The position numbers and the translations under genes are program-made. 37,129 nt of DNA from Pseudolabrys sp. (GTDB lineage Bacteria; Pseudomonadota; Alphaproteobacteria; Rhizobiales; Xanthobacteraceae). The notes beneath the pieces are model-generated. The model made no database searches and had not been told where the DNA came from. It worked only from the letters and a program-made list of their open reading frames with translations. The stretch covers positions 1-37,129 of the forward strand of contig JALHRB010000039.1 of the NCBI GenBank assembly GCA_022841665.1. Reading direction: 5' to 3'. Shown here piece after piece: positions 1 through 6,121 of the stretch (within the stretch, counting starts at the first letter, position 1; the number at the start of each line of letters is the position of its first letter).

Positions 1-169
1 TCGCATTGACCTTGATGCCGGTGTCCTTGGTGAAGGCGTCGAACAGCGGCTGGATCAGCTTGCTTTCGCGATAGGTGTAGACGTTGACCTCGCCCGACTG
101 GGCGAAGGCGGGGCCGGCCGCCAGCGCGACGGCGAGCGCGGCGATGCGCACGCAGGTTTTGATCGGCAT
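1..169 (-). CDS. Iron(III) ABC transporter substrate-binding protein, 5' part only
   Basis: Only the first 56 codons lie in the window; the rest is beyond base 1. The product starts with a short basic stretch and a hydrophobic segment ending in an Ala-Phe-Ala cleavage site around residue 24, followed by a mature start (VNVYTYRESKLIQPLF) typical of periplasmic Fe(3+)-binding proteins of the FbpA/FutA class, which feed ferric iron to an ABC importer. The ATG is preceded on the minus strand by a GAGGAG ribosome site about eight bases upstream. An ICE/Irr-like palindrome sits about 95 bases upstream of the start, which fits an iron-regulated transporter. The family call rests on the N-terminus alone; another class of extracellular binding protein is possible. 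Confidence 0.75.
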   Translation of the reverse strand, partial: MPIKTCVRIAALAVALAAGPAFAQSGEVNVYTYRESKLIQPLFDAFTKDTGIKVNA

Positions 170-263
170 GGGGATTGGTCTCCTCGGCGAATGGGCTTTC
201 GAGGGATAGATGGCGGCAAGCCGGGCCGCGCGTCAACAGTATTTGTACTTAAAAATCAATAGC

Positions 264-278
264 TTAGAATGATTCTAG
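264..278. promoter_or_regulatory. ICE/Irr-box-like palindrome upstream of iron-transporter gene
   Basis: TAGAATGATTCTA at 265-277 is a perfect palindrome around a central G, flanked by T on the left and G on the right. It resembles the iron control element (TTTAGAA...TTCTAAA type) bound by Irr in Rhizobiales. It lies in an AT-rich pocket between the DUF1194 gene and the minus-strand iron binding-protein gene. The iron role is inferred from motif and neighbour. Confidence 0.55.
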
Positions 279-378
279 GGTACTGGAAAGGCGGTGCCGG
301 CGCATGGAGATAGCCGTTCCGCGTGCAAACGGCCGCGTTTCTTTGCGACAATCTGCCCTAGATTTCCCACCTATAAGG

Positions 379-1113
379 TCAGTTCGGGGCGGTTTCCCGC
401 GGCGTGCCGGCGTCCGCGATCTCGGCGATCATCTTCTTCACGATGGCCTGGCCGAAGGAATTGAAGTCCTGCGCCTCGATGACGAAGGAGCCGGGCCCGC
501 CGGTGACGTTGTCGCGGTAGTACTTGGCGAGGCCGCCGGGCGGGTTGGTGTGCTCCGGATTCCACGGCAGCGGCCGCTCGCTCAAGATGACGAGTCCGTT
601 GATGGTGATGCCGAGGCGCAGCGCGTCGTCGCGCGCGAGGCTCACGTCACGGCCGGAATTGTTGGTGCCGTCGCCGGACACGTCGATGGTCTGCCGCGCG
701 GACTTGAACGGCGCGCGCTGGAGCTGCGCCACCGCGGCGTCGATGCCGGTCGATATCGAGGTGCGGTCGGCGAAGGAGCGCGGCGATTCCAGAAGCTTGT
801 CACCGAAGGCCTGCGCCGATTTCGGGCCGTCGATGATGGTCCAGTCGATCACGACGTTCTGGTTGCCGAAGCCCGACCATTCCAGGAACAGGACGCCGAT
901 ACGCCCGGTGCGGCCGGCGCTGATCGCCTCCAGCACGCGCCGATCGGACATGGCGGCGGCGTAGCCGGTGCGTTGCAACTGGAACTTCTGCGCATCGACG
1001 CTGCGCGAAACGTCGGCAGACAGCACCAGCAGCAAGTCGACGCGCTCCTGCGCGCGGGCGGGCGCGGCGAAAGCCGCCAGGAACAGAGTAAGAGCGAGGA
1101 CGAGGCGACGCAT
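379..1113 (-). CDS. DUF1194 (von Willebrand A-like) exported protein
   Basis: A 244-residue protein with an N-terminal signal peptide (hydrophobic core, Ala-Arg-Ala cleavage near residue 21), so probably periplasmic. The mature part opens with a hydrophobic strand and DVSRSVD, a MIDAS-like metal site of von Willebrand A folds, and later has VSGDGTNNSG, which supplies further MIDAS-type residues. This pattern matches the alphaproteobacterial DUF1194 family, whose function is not established. A GTG at 1119 is in frame, but the ATG at 1113 has a GAGG ribosome site at good spacing and is preferred. It lies between the histidine kinase and the iron transporter on the same strand, with no obvious functional link. 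Confidence 0.85.
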   Translation of the reverse strand: MRRLVLALTLFLAAFAAPARAQERVDLLLVLSADVSRSVDAQKFQLQRTGYAAAMSDRRVLEAISAGRTGRIGVLFLEWSGFGNQNVVIDWTIIDGPKSAQAFGDKLLESPRSFADRTSISTGIDAAVAQLQRAPFKSARQTIDVSGDGTNNSGRDVSLARDDALRLGITINGLVILSERPLPWNPEHTNPPGGLAKYYRDNVTGGPGSFVIEAQDFNSFGQAIVKKMIAEIADAGTPRETAPN

Positions 1114-1156
1114 GACCACCTCACGGTCGGGCCATGCCTAGCTTAGCCGAATCGGA

Positions 1157-3985
1157 CTAGTGCGCCAGCACTCTGGTGGCCGGGAAGGCGACTTCCACCA
1201 GGGTGCCGTCGTCGACCTGGCTGGTGATGCGGAACCGCGCGTGGTTGGCCTCGGCCAGCGCCTTGGTGATCGGCAGGCCGAGCCCGGTGCCGCTGGCGCC
1301 CTTGCGCGCCGAGGTCGCGATCTGACGGAACGGCTCGAGCGCGGTCTGCAGTTCCTTCTCGCTCATGCCGGCGCCGGTGTCGCGCACGCGCAGCACCGCC
1401 TCGTTATCGTCGTTGATCGCGGTGGAGACGATCACCTGCCCGCCCGCGCCGGTGAACTTGATCGAGTTGGACAGGAGGTTGAGCGCGATCTGCTTGACCG
1501 AGCGCGCGTCGGCGACGATCGGCGGCAGGTTGCCCGGCAGCGAGGTGCGGATGATGACGCGCTCGCGGTTGGCCTGGTCCTGCAGCATCGCCACGCATTG
1601 CTGCACCAGAGCATTGAGATCGACGCTCACGAAAGTGAGTTCCAGCTTGCCGGCCTCGATCTTCGACAGGTCCAGGAGGTCGTTGAGCAGCGAGATCAGG
1701 TGGCCGCCGGAGGCGTGGATGTCTTTGAGGTACTGCTGGTAGCGCTCGTTGCCGACCGGCCCGAAGCGCTCGTCCATCATCACTTCGGAGAAGCCGATGA
1801 TGGCGTTGAGCGGCGTGCGGATCTCGTGGCTGATCTTGGCGAGGAATTCCGACTTGGCGGTGGAGGCCTTCTCCGCCTCCTGCTTGGCGTTGATCAGTTC
1901 TTCCTCGGTGCGCTTCCAAACCGTGATGTCGCGCAGCACGGCGCACAATTTGTCGCCGTCCTCGATGCGCCCCATGGTGATGTAGAGCGGCACCAGCCCG
2001 CCCTGCTTGACGCGGCCGATCGCCTCGCGTCCGGCGTCGAGCATGCGCGCGCCCTGCTCGCGCGCCAGCCGGTCGAGATGGTCGAGCACGCCGCGCCGGC
2101 TCTCCGGCGCGAACAGGTCGCCGAGCGACATCTCGGAAAACTCGGCGGCGTCGTAGCCGAACAGCGCCTCGGCGCTGCGGTTGGCCGATAGCACGCGGCC
2201 GGCGCGGTCGAGCACCAGCACGCCATCGGTGGCGGTGTCGAGCACGGCCTTGAGCGCGAGGTTTTCCTCCTCCAGCCGGCGCAGCGCTGCGTCCGCCGTC
2301 TTGCTGCGCTCGTCGGGCGCGGTCTGCGTGTTGATCATCAGCACCAGCGCGTTCTCGCCGCTCCACGACACGCTGAACAGCCGGCCCTCGACCGCCTTCT
2401 GCTTGCCGTTGACGGTGGCGATCGAGAGCATCTTGCCGCCGTTCTTGCCGTCATGCGCCTCGGCGGGCGCGGCCGCGTCCTTGCTCTCGATGAACAGGCT
2501 GTCGAGTCCGCCCGCTTCGGCCAGCGCGTCGAGCGTGCCGTAGCCGGTCCAGTCGAGGAAGGCGCGGTTGGCGTAGAGCAGGCTGTTGAGCCGGTAGACC
2601 AGGATGCCGACCGGCAGGCGGTCGAGGATCGGGCGGCCCTCGTTGGTGTCGCGCGCGGCGTCGCCGTTGCGGGCGGCGCGTGGCGGCTCCGGCGCGGCGG
2701 CGACGAAGGGCTCGTCGACGACCGGGCCCTGCGGCGGATTTTTAAGGCGCTGGCTCAATTCGCGCGCCAGTTCCTGGAAGGCGCTGCGCTCGCCGGCGCT
2801 GAGCGAAGGCGCGGGCTCGGCCGGCTTTGGCTCGGGCTCGGGCGTTGGCGCCGGCGCGGACGGGAAGGGAAGAACCTTGGCCTCTTCCTTCGGCGCGGGC
2901 GGCGCCGCGCGGCGGCTTTGCAGCGCGTCGATGCGCTCGACGTCGCGGCAGACGCCGAAACCGCGATAGCCGGTGAACTGGCGGTCGCGGTCGAATACCG
3001 GCAGGCCCGACATCTCGATCGGCAGCCGCTCGCCGCTGTCGTCGACCGGCCACAGCACGACGATGCCGCTCCAGGTGTCGCGCGAGGCGAGCGCCTGCGC
3101 GATCTGGTTCTGCGGATCGAGCTTGAGTTCGGCCGCGATCTCGCCCCATGGCTTGTCGAGCGCGGAGGCCGTCTTCGGCCCGATCAGCCGGGCGAATTCC
3201 GCGGTGCCGGCGGTGAAGCGCGTGCCGGCGTCCATCTGCCAGACGAAGCGGATCGGCAGGCGGCGCGTGCGCGGCGGCTCGGCCGCCGCCGGCACGGTCG
3301 GCGGCGAAGCGACGGTCTGCGCGCGCGGCGCGGCGCCGTCCGCGAAGCCGACCATCAGCGCCATCGTCTGCCCGGCGCCGAGCTTGAGCATCGCCACCGG
3401 CCCGGCCGCGATCTCGCCTTCGACATCGCCGTTCATTGTGGCGGCGCGGGCGAGATTTTGCGCGCCCAGCGCGACCAAGTCGCACATCTGGCCCATGCGC
3501 GCGCGCGCGGCGGGCAGGGCGTCGATCAATTCGCCGTCGGCGGAAAAGATCGCCGCCGGCCTGTCGAAATCCTTGAGCAGCCGCTGCGCGCGCTCGGGCA
3601 GCGCGAGGTCCTTGCCGGCGCGCTCGGTCGACACGACGAGGATGGCGGCGCGGTTGTCGTTGAGCGCGATGCGCGAGCACAGGCAGATCAGCAGGCCACC
3701 GAAGCGCGCGCCGAATCCGCGCAGCCGTTCGAGCCTTGGTGCGCCGCCGGCGGGCAGCGTGCCGGAAAGCCGCGCGATCTGCACGACGGCGGGATGTTGC
3801 GGATTGAATGGCAGCGCGGCGACCGCGGCGGGCGAAGGCGCGTCGAAGATTGCGGCGCCGACCGGATTGGCCCACAGCAGGCGGTGATCGTCGGCGCTCC
3901 ACAGCCACGCCGGCACTGGGCTCAGGGCGTGCGCCGCGAGCCTCTGATCGCTCAGCCAGCCAAACTGGAACCTCGGATCGCCCAT
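1157..3985 (-). CDS. Large soluble PAS-domain histidine kinase, PdhS/PleC/DivJ-like
   Basis: A 942-residue kinase with no convincing membrane segment. The N-terminal half holds PAS-like folds at about residues 20-60 and 245-355, a Pro/Ala-rich linker near 360-400, a degenerate PAS near 450-510 and a clear PAS near 570-695. A short coiled coil leads into the HisKA domain (HEIRTPLNAIIGFSEVM, His720). The HATPase domain has an N box NLLSNSIKF (about 836-844), G1 DTGAGM (about 869) and G2 GTGLGL (about 899). The H-box sequence and cytoplasmic layout resemble the PdhS/PleC/DivJ kinases that act on DivK upstream of CtrA in alphaproteobacteria. The start ATG has only a weak ribosome site. Assignment within the PdhS group is inference; a generic PAS hybrid sensor is the alternative. 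Confidence 0.85.
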   Translation of the reverse strand: MGDPRFQFGWLSDQRLAAHALSPVPAWLWSADDHRLLWANPVGAAIFDAPSPAAVAALPFNPQHPAVVQIARLSGTLPAGGAPRLERLRGFGARFGGLLICLCSRIALNDNRAAILVVSTERAGKDLALPERAQRLLKDFDRPAAIFSADGELIDALPAARARMGQMCDLVALGAQNLARAATMNGDVEGEIAAGPVAMLKLGAGQTMALMVGFADGAAPRAQTVASPPTVPAAAEPPRTRRLPIRFVWQMDAGTRFTAGTAEFARLIGPKTASALDKPWGEIAAELKLDPQNQIAQALASRDTWSGIVVLWPVDDSGERLPIEMSGLPVFDRDRQFTGYRGFGVCRDVERIDALQSRRAAPPAPKEEAKVLPFPSAPAPTPEPEPKPAEPAPSLSAGERSAFQELARELSQRLKNPPQGPVVDEPFVAAAPEPPRAARNGDAARDTNEGRPILDRLPVGILVYRLNSLLYANRAFLDWTGYGTLDALAEAGGLDSLFIESKDAAAPAEAHDGKNGGKMLSIATVNGKQKAVEGRLFSVSWSGENALVLMINTQTAPDERSKTADAALRRLEEENLALKAVLDTATDGVLVLDRAGRVLSANRSAEALFGYDAAEFSEMSLGDLFAPESRRGVLDHLDRLAREQGARMLDAGREAIGRVKQGGLVPLYITMGRIEDGDKLCAVLRDITVWKRTEEELINAKQEAEKASTAKSEFLAKISHEIRTPLNAIIGFSEVMMDERFGPVGNERYQQYLKDIHASGGHLISLLNDLLDLSKIEAGKLELTFVSVDLNALVQQCVAMLQDQANRERVIIRTSLPGNLPPIVADARSVKQIALNLLSNSIKFTGAGGQVIVSTAINDDNEAVLRVRDTGAGMSEKELQTALEPFRQIATSARKGASGTGLGLPITKALAEANHARFRITSQVDDGTLVEVAFPATRVLAH

Positions 3986-4004
3986 GGGCCCGCACGGATT
4001 ACGG

Positions 4005-4019
4005 CTAATAAACCCTTAA
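4005..4019. promoter_or_regulatory. CtrA-like box upstream of the PAS histidine kinase
   Basis: Read on the minus strand the bases are TTAAGGGTTTATTAG, i.e. TTAA-N7-TTAG, one base from the full CtrA site TTAA-N7-TTAA. It ends about 20 bases before the kinase start codon. The kinase resembles those of the CtrA phosphorelay, so feedback control is plausible. A single degenerate site may occur by chance. Confidence 0.4.
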
Positions 4020-4175
4020 TAAGGCTGGATTTCCGCGCCGTCCACGACGCTGCCGGCGTTGTCCCGGGAACCCCCCGCTAACCTTAATAGATACAAGTTT
4101 CACGACTGGCGTGTCGTCTTACCGCCTTAGATAGCGGCTACGAATACGCACTCTGCACCGAAAAGGGAGGTCGCG

Positions 4176-4556
4176 ATGAGCAAGCAGGACGCACCGAATT
4201 TCGGCATTCCGGACGAAATGCGCGCATTCGCCGAAAAGAGCGTGGAGCAGGCGCGCGCCGCCTTCGACAGCTTCATTTCAGCCGCTCAGCAGGCGGTAAA
4301 CACGGCGCAGACCCAGGCGCTCAACGCCCAGAGCGGCGCGCGCGAGGTCGGCGAACTCGCGCTCCGCTACGCCGAGGAGAACGTGGCTGCCTCGTTCGAA
4401 TTCGCGCAGCGACTCGTCGCCGCCAAGGATCCCGGCGAGGTCGCGGCGATGCATGCCGACTATGTAAAAAATCAGATCGCCGTGCTGAGCGACCAGGCCA
4501 AGGAACTCGGCAAAAAGGCCGGCAAAGTCGCAGGTCAGAGCGGCGCGGAGCACTGA
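4176..4556 (+). CDS. Phasin family protein (first of two)
   Basis: A 126-residue, almost entirely helical, Ala/Glu/Gln-rich protein without signal peptide. It matches the phasin family (Phasin_2 type): an N-terminal FGIPDEMRAFAEKSVEQAR segment followed by long amphipathic helices containing ALRYAEENVAASFEFAQRLV. Phasins coat polyhydroxybutyrate granules and influence their number and size; some act as general stress proteins. A GGGAGG ribosome site lies at the usual spacing before the ATG. The neighbouring gene at 4805 encodes a second phasin, but the roughly 250-base gap contains a separate control region, so the two are probably transcribed independently. Confidence 0.9.
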   Translation: MSKQDAPNFGIPDEMRAFAEKSVEQARAAFDSFISAAQQAVNTAQTQALNAQSGAREVGELALRYAEENVAASFEFAQRLVAAKDPGEVAAMHADYVKNQIAVLSDQAKELGKKAGKVAGQSGAEH

Positions 4557-4625
4557 CGCCTCGTTTTCGGGCTGGAAAAAGCGATTTGACCGGTGGCCGC
4601 GCCGGGCACTGGTTCTGTGACATTT

Positions 4626-4659
4626 TTGTGCAATGCAATATTTTTATTGCATTGCACCA
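4626..4659. promoter_or_regulatory. Paired inverted PhaR-like operator over the phasin-2 promoter
   Basis: A perfect 13-base inverted repeat (4628-4640 with 4645-4657, loop TTTT) is built from TGCATTGCAC. On the plus strand 4648-4659 reads TGCATTGCACCA and on the minus strand 4637-4626 reads TGCATTGCACAA; both fit the TGCRNYGCASMA type of motif reported, as I recall it, for PhaR of Bradyrhizobium. TTGCAT (4647-4652) and TATATG (4669-4674), 16 bases apart, form a plausible -35/-10 pair, so bound PhaR would cover the promoter. PhaR is a repressor of phasin and PHB genes that is released by PHB. Confidence 0.6.
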
Positions 4660-4804
4660 AAAACGTGCTATATGAGGTTAATCAGCCCGTCCGGATGCCC
4701 ATTGGCGCGGCGGGCCGTGGAAACAAGGCGCAGGCGTTTTGCCGAGGGCGGACCGTCTGCACACGAGCCGGAAACGACCGCCCTCCGAGCCAAGGATGAC
4801 TGTC

Positions 4805-5326
4805 ATGGCCGACCCCACCACCACTTCGGCAACGCCGAAAATGAAAAAGCCGGTCGCCTCCGTGTCCGCGCCCGCTTTCGAAACCCCGAAATTCGAAATG
4901 CCCAAGTTCGAGATCCCCAAGTTCGAAATGCCGAGCATGGAGATGCCGGTTGCATTCCGCGAATTCGCGGAAAAGGGCATCGCCCAGGCCAAGGAAAACT
5001 ACGAGAAGGTCAAGTCGGTCACCGAACAGGCCACCGAAATGCTCGAGGACACCTACGCCACCGCGTCCAAGGGCTACTCGGACTACGGCCTCAAGCTGAT
5101 CGAATGCGCGCGCGCCAATAGCAACGCCGCCTTCGACCTCTACGGCGAATTGCTCTCCGCCAAGTCCTATGCCGAGGTGGTCGAGCTGACCACCGCCTAT
5201 GCGCGCGCCCAGTTCGACACAATGACCGGGCAGTGCAAGGAGCTCACCGAGACGGCGCAGAAGGTAGCCACCGAGACCGCCGAGCCGATCAAGGAAGGCT
5301 TCGCCTCCTTCGGCAAGGCCGCCTGA
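4805..5326 (+). CDS. Phasin family protein with FExPK repeat (second of two)
   Basis: A 173-residue phasin. Residues 1-24 are Ala/Thr/Pro/Lys-rich, residues 25-48 are a run of five-residue repeats of the form F-E-x-P-K, and the rest is a helical phasin domain (FREFAEKGIAQAKENYEKVK onward). The family binds polyhydroxyalkanoate granules. The ATG at 4805 is chosen because AAGGA lies eight bases upstream; an in-frame ATG at 4796 overlaps that ribosome site. The PhaR-like operator at 4626-4659 precedes the gene, and a strong terminator follows at 5356-5393, so it is probably monocistronic and derepressed when PHB accumulates. Confidence 0.9.
   Translation: MADPTTTSATPKMKKPVASVSAPAFETPKFEMPKFEIPKFEMPSMEMPVAFREFAEKGIAQAKENYEKVKSVTEQATEMLEDTYATASKGYSDYGLKLIECARANSNAAFDLYGELLSAKSYAEVVELTTAYARAQFDTMTGQCKELTETAQKVATETAEPIKEGFASFGKAA
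4877..4948 (+). repeat. In-gene pentapeptide repeat (FETPK/FEMPK/FEIPK/FEMPS/MEMP)
   Basis: Five near-identical 15-base units encode F-E-x-P-K blocks in the N-terminal linker of the second phasin. Similar KFEMP-type runs are familiar in alphaproteobacterial phasins. Such repeats can change length by slippage. Confidence 0.75.
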
Positions 5327-5355
5327 TCGCGCCGCGACACGCGTCACGACACATG

Positions 5356-5393
5356 CAAAGCCCGGGCGCCAAACGCGTCCGGGCTTTGTTTTT
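5356..5393 (+). terminator. Rho-independent terminator after phasin-2
   Basis: A 13-base stem (5356-5368 with 5376-5388, one G·U pair) starting with CAAAGCCCGG, followed directly by TTTTT. It lies about 30 bases after the phasin stop codon and before tRNA-His. Confidence 0.85.
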
Positions 5394-5493
5394 AGCCTCC
5401 GGGCGCTGGAAAACGCCCACCCAATCGCGCCTTGCCAAACCGGCAGTCGCCCCCTAGTTTCCGCCTCGCTCGGGCTCGCCCGGGCGAACCCGT

Positions 5494-5570
5494 GCAGGTG
5501 TAGCTCAGTTGGTTAGAGCGCTGGTCTGTGGAACCAGAGGTCGGTGGTTCAAGTCCACCCACCTGTACCA
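5494..5570 (+). tRNA. tRNA-His (anticodon GTG), CCA encoded
   Basis: The 77 bases fold as a complete cloverleaf: acceptor GCAGGTG/CACCTGT, D stem GCTC/GAGC, anticodon stem CTGGT/ACCAG with loop CTGTGGA (GTG at 5528-5530), T arm GGTGG-TTCAAGT-CCACC, and an encoded CCA end. The base before the acceptor stem is T and the discriminator is A73, so there is no encoded G-1 and no C73, the usual bacterial tRNA-His identity pair. Loss of this feature is known for a group of alphaproteobacteria. The first pair is G1·U72. Confidence 0.97.
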
Positions 5571-5587
5571 CCGTTGAAAGCGCGGCA

Positions 5588-6019
5588 ATGCACGTCCACA
5601 CCTCGCCGTTTCCGCTTCCCGACACGCTCGGCAACGAACTCGCCCAGGTGAAGACCTACTGGGAGAGCCTGCGGCGCGGCGGCAACGAGATGCCGTTCTG
5701 GGACGACTACAAGCCGGCAGCGCTCGGCGCGCTCAGCGGCAAGGTCTTCCTGGTCGACACCTTCGCCAACCCGGAGCGTTTCCGCTTCAACAGCATCGGC
5801 GACGCGCTCAAGCAGAGCTACGGCGAGCCGCTCGCCGGCAAATTCGCCGACGATCTCGACTTGCGCGATCCGTTCGGCTTCTTCCGCGCGCAGGCGAGCG
5901 CCACGATCGAGGCGCGCGCGCCGACCTTCTACCGCCACGGGCAGCCTCCCTATGCGCGCCTCATGCTGCCGATGTGGGGCGACGGCCGCATTTCCATGCT
6001 GCTCGGCGCGATCGCCTAG
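5588..6019 (+). CDS. PAS_5 family (pfam07310-like) protein
   Basis: A 143-residue soluble protein. Its pattern (VKTYWESLRRGGNEMPFWDD near the N-terminus, then VFLVDTFANPERFRFNSIGDA and a C-terminal YARLMLPMWGDGRISMLLGA) matches the small PAS-like PAS_5 family that is widespread in alphaproteobacteria and has no settled function. The ATG at 5588 is the first in frame after tRNA-His, with only a weak GAAAG upstream. It may be read from the tRNA promoter, as it begins 18 bases after the tRNA end. A bidirectional terminator follows at 6073-6102. Confidence 0.75.
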   Translation: MHVHTSPFPLPDTLGNELAQVKTYWESLRRGGNEMPFWDDYKPAALGALSGKVFLVDTFANPERFRFNSIGDALKQSYGEPLAGKFADDLDLRDPFGFFRAQASATIEARAPTFYRHGQPPYARLMLPMWGDGRISMLLGAIA

Positions 6020-6023
6020 GTTT

Positions 6024-6056
6024 CCGTTGTGGCCGGGACAAGCCCGGGCATGACGG
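6024..6056. repeat. Short GC-rich intergenic palindrome, dispersed-repeat type
   Basis: CCGTTGTGGCCGGGACAAGC followed by CCGGGCATGACGG is a short imperfect hairpin similar to the 28693-28717 element. Sequences of this form are scattered between genes in Bradyrhizobium and its relatives. The family assignment is from memory of such genomes. Confidence 0.55.
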
Positions 6057-6072
6057 AGTGGTTGGTCAAACA

Positions 6073-6102
6073 AAAACGCCGGCGATGTCTCGCCGGCGTT
6101 TT
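6073..6102. terminator. Bidirectional rho-independent terminator
   Basis: A perfect 13-base stem (6073-6085 with 6090-6102) of AAAACGCCGGCGA type with loop TGTC. The A and T runs at the stem ends give a U-tract in both directions. It separates the PAS_5 gene (plus) from the convergent L,D-transpeptidase gene (minus). Confidence 0.85.
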
Positions 6103-6121
6103 GCGTTTCAGCGCCTCGGGC

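Noticed and set aside
1160-4081. Long plus-strand reading frames opposite the histidine kinase
   Set aside because: Arg/Gly/Ala-rich translations with no recognisable domain, fully overlapping a kinase with clear motifs; typical antisense shadows in high-GC DNA.
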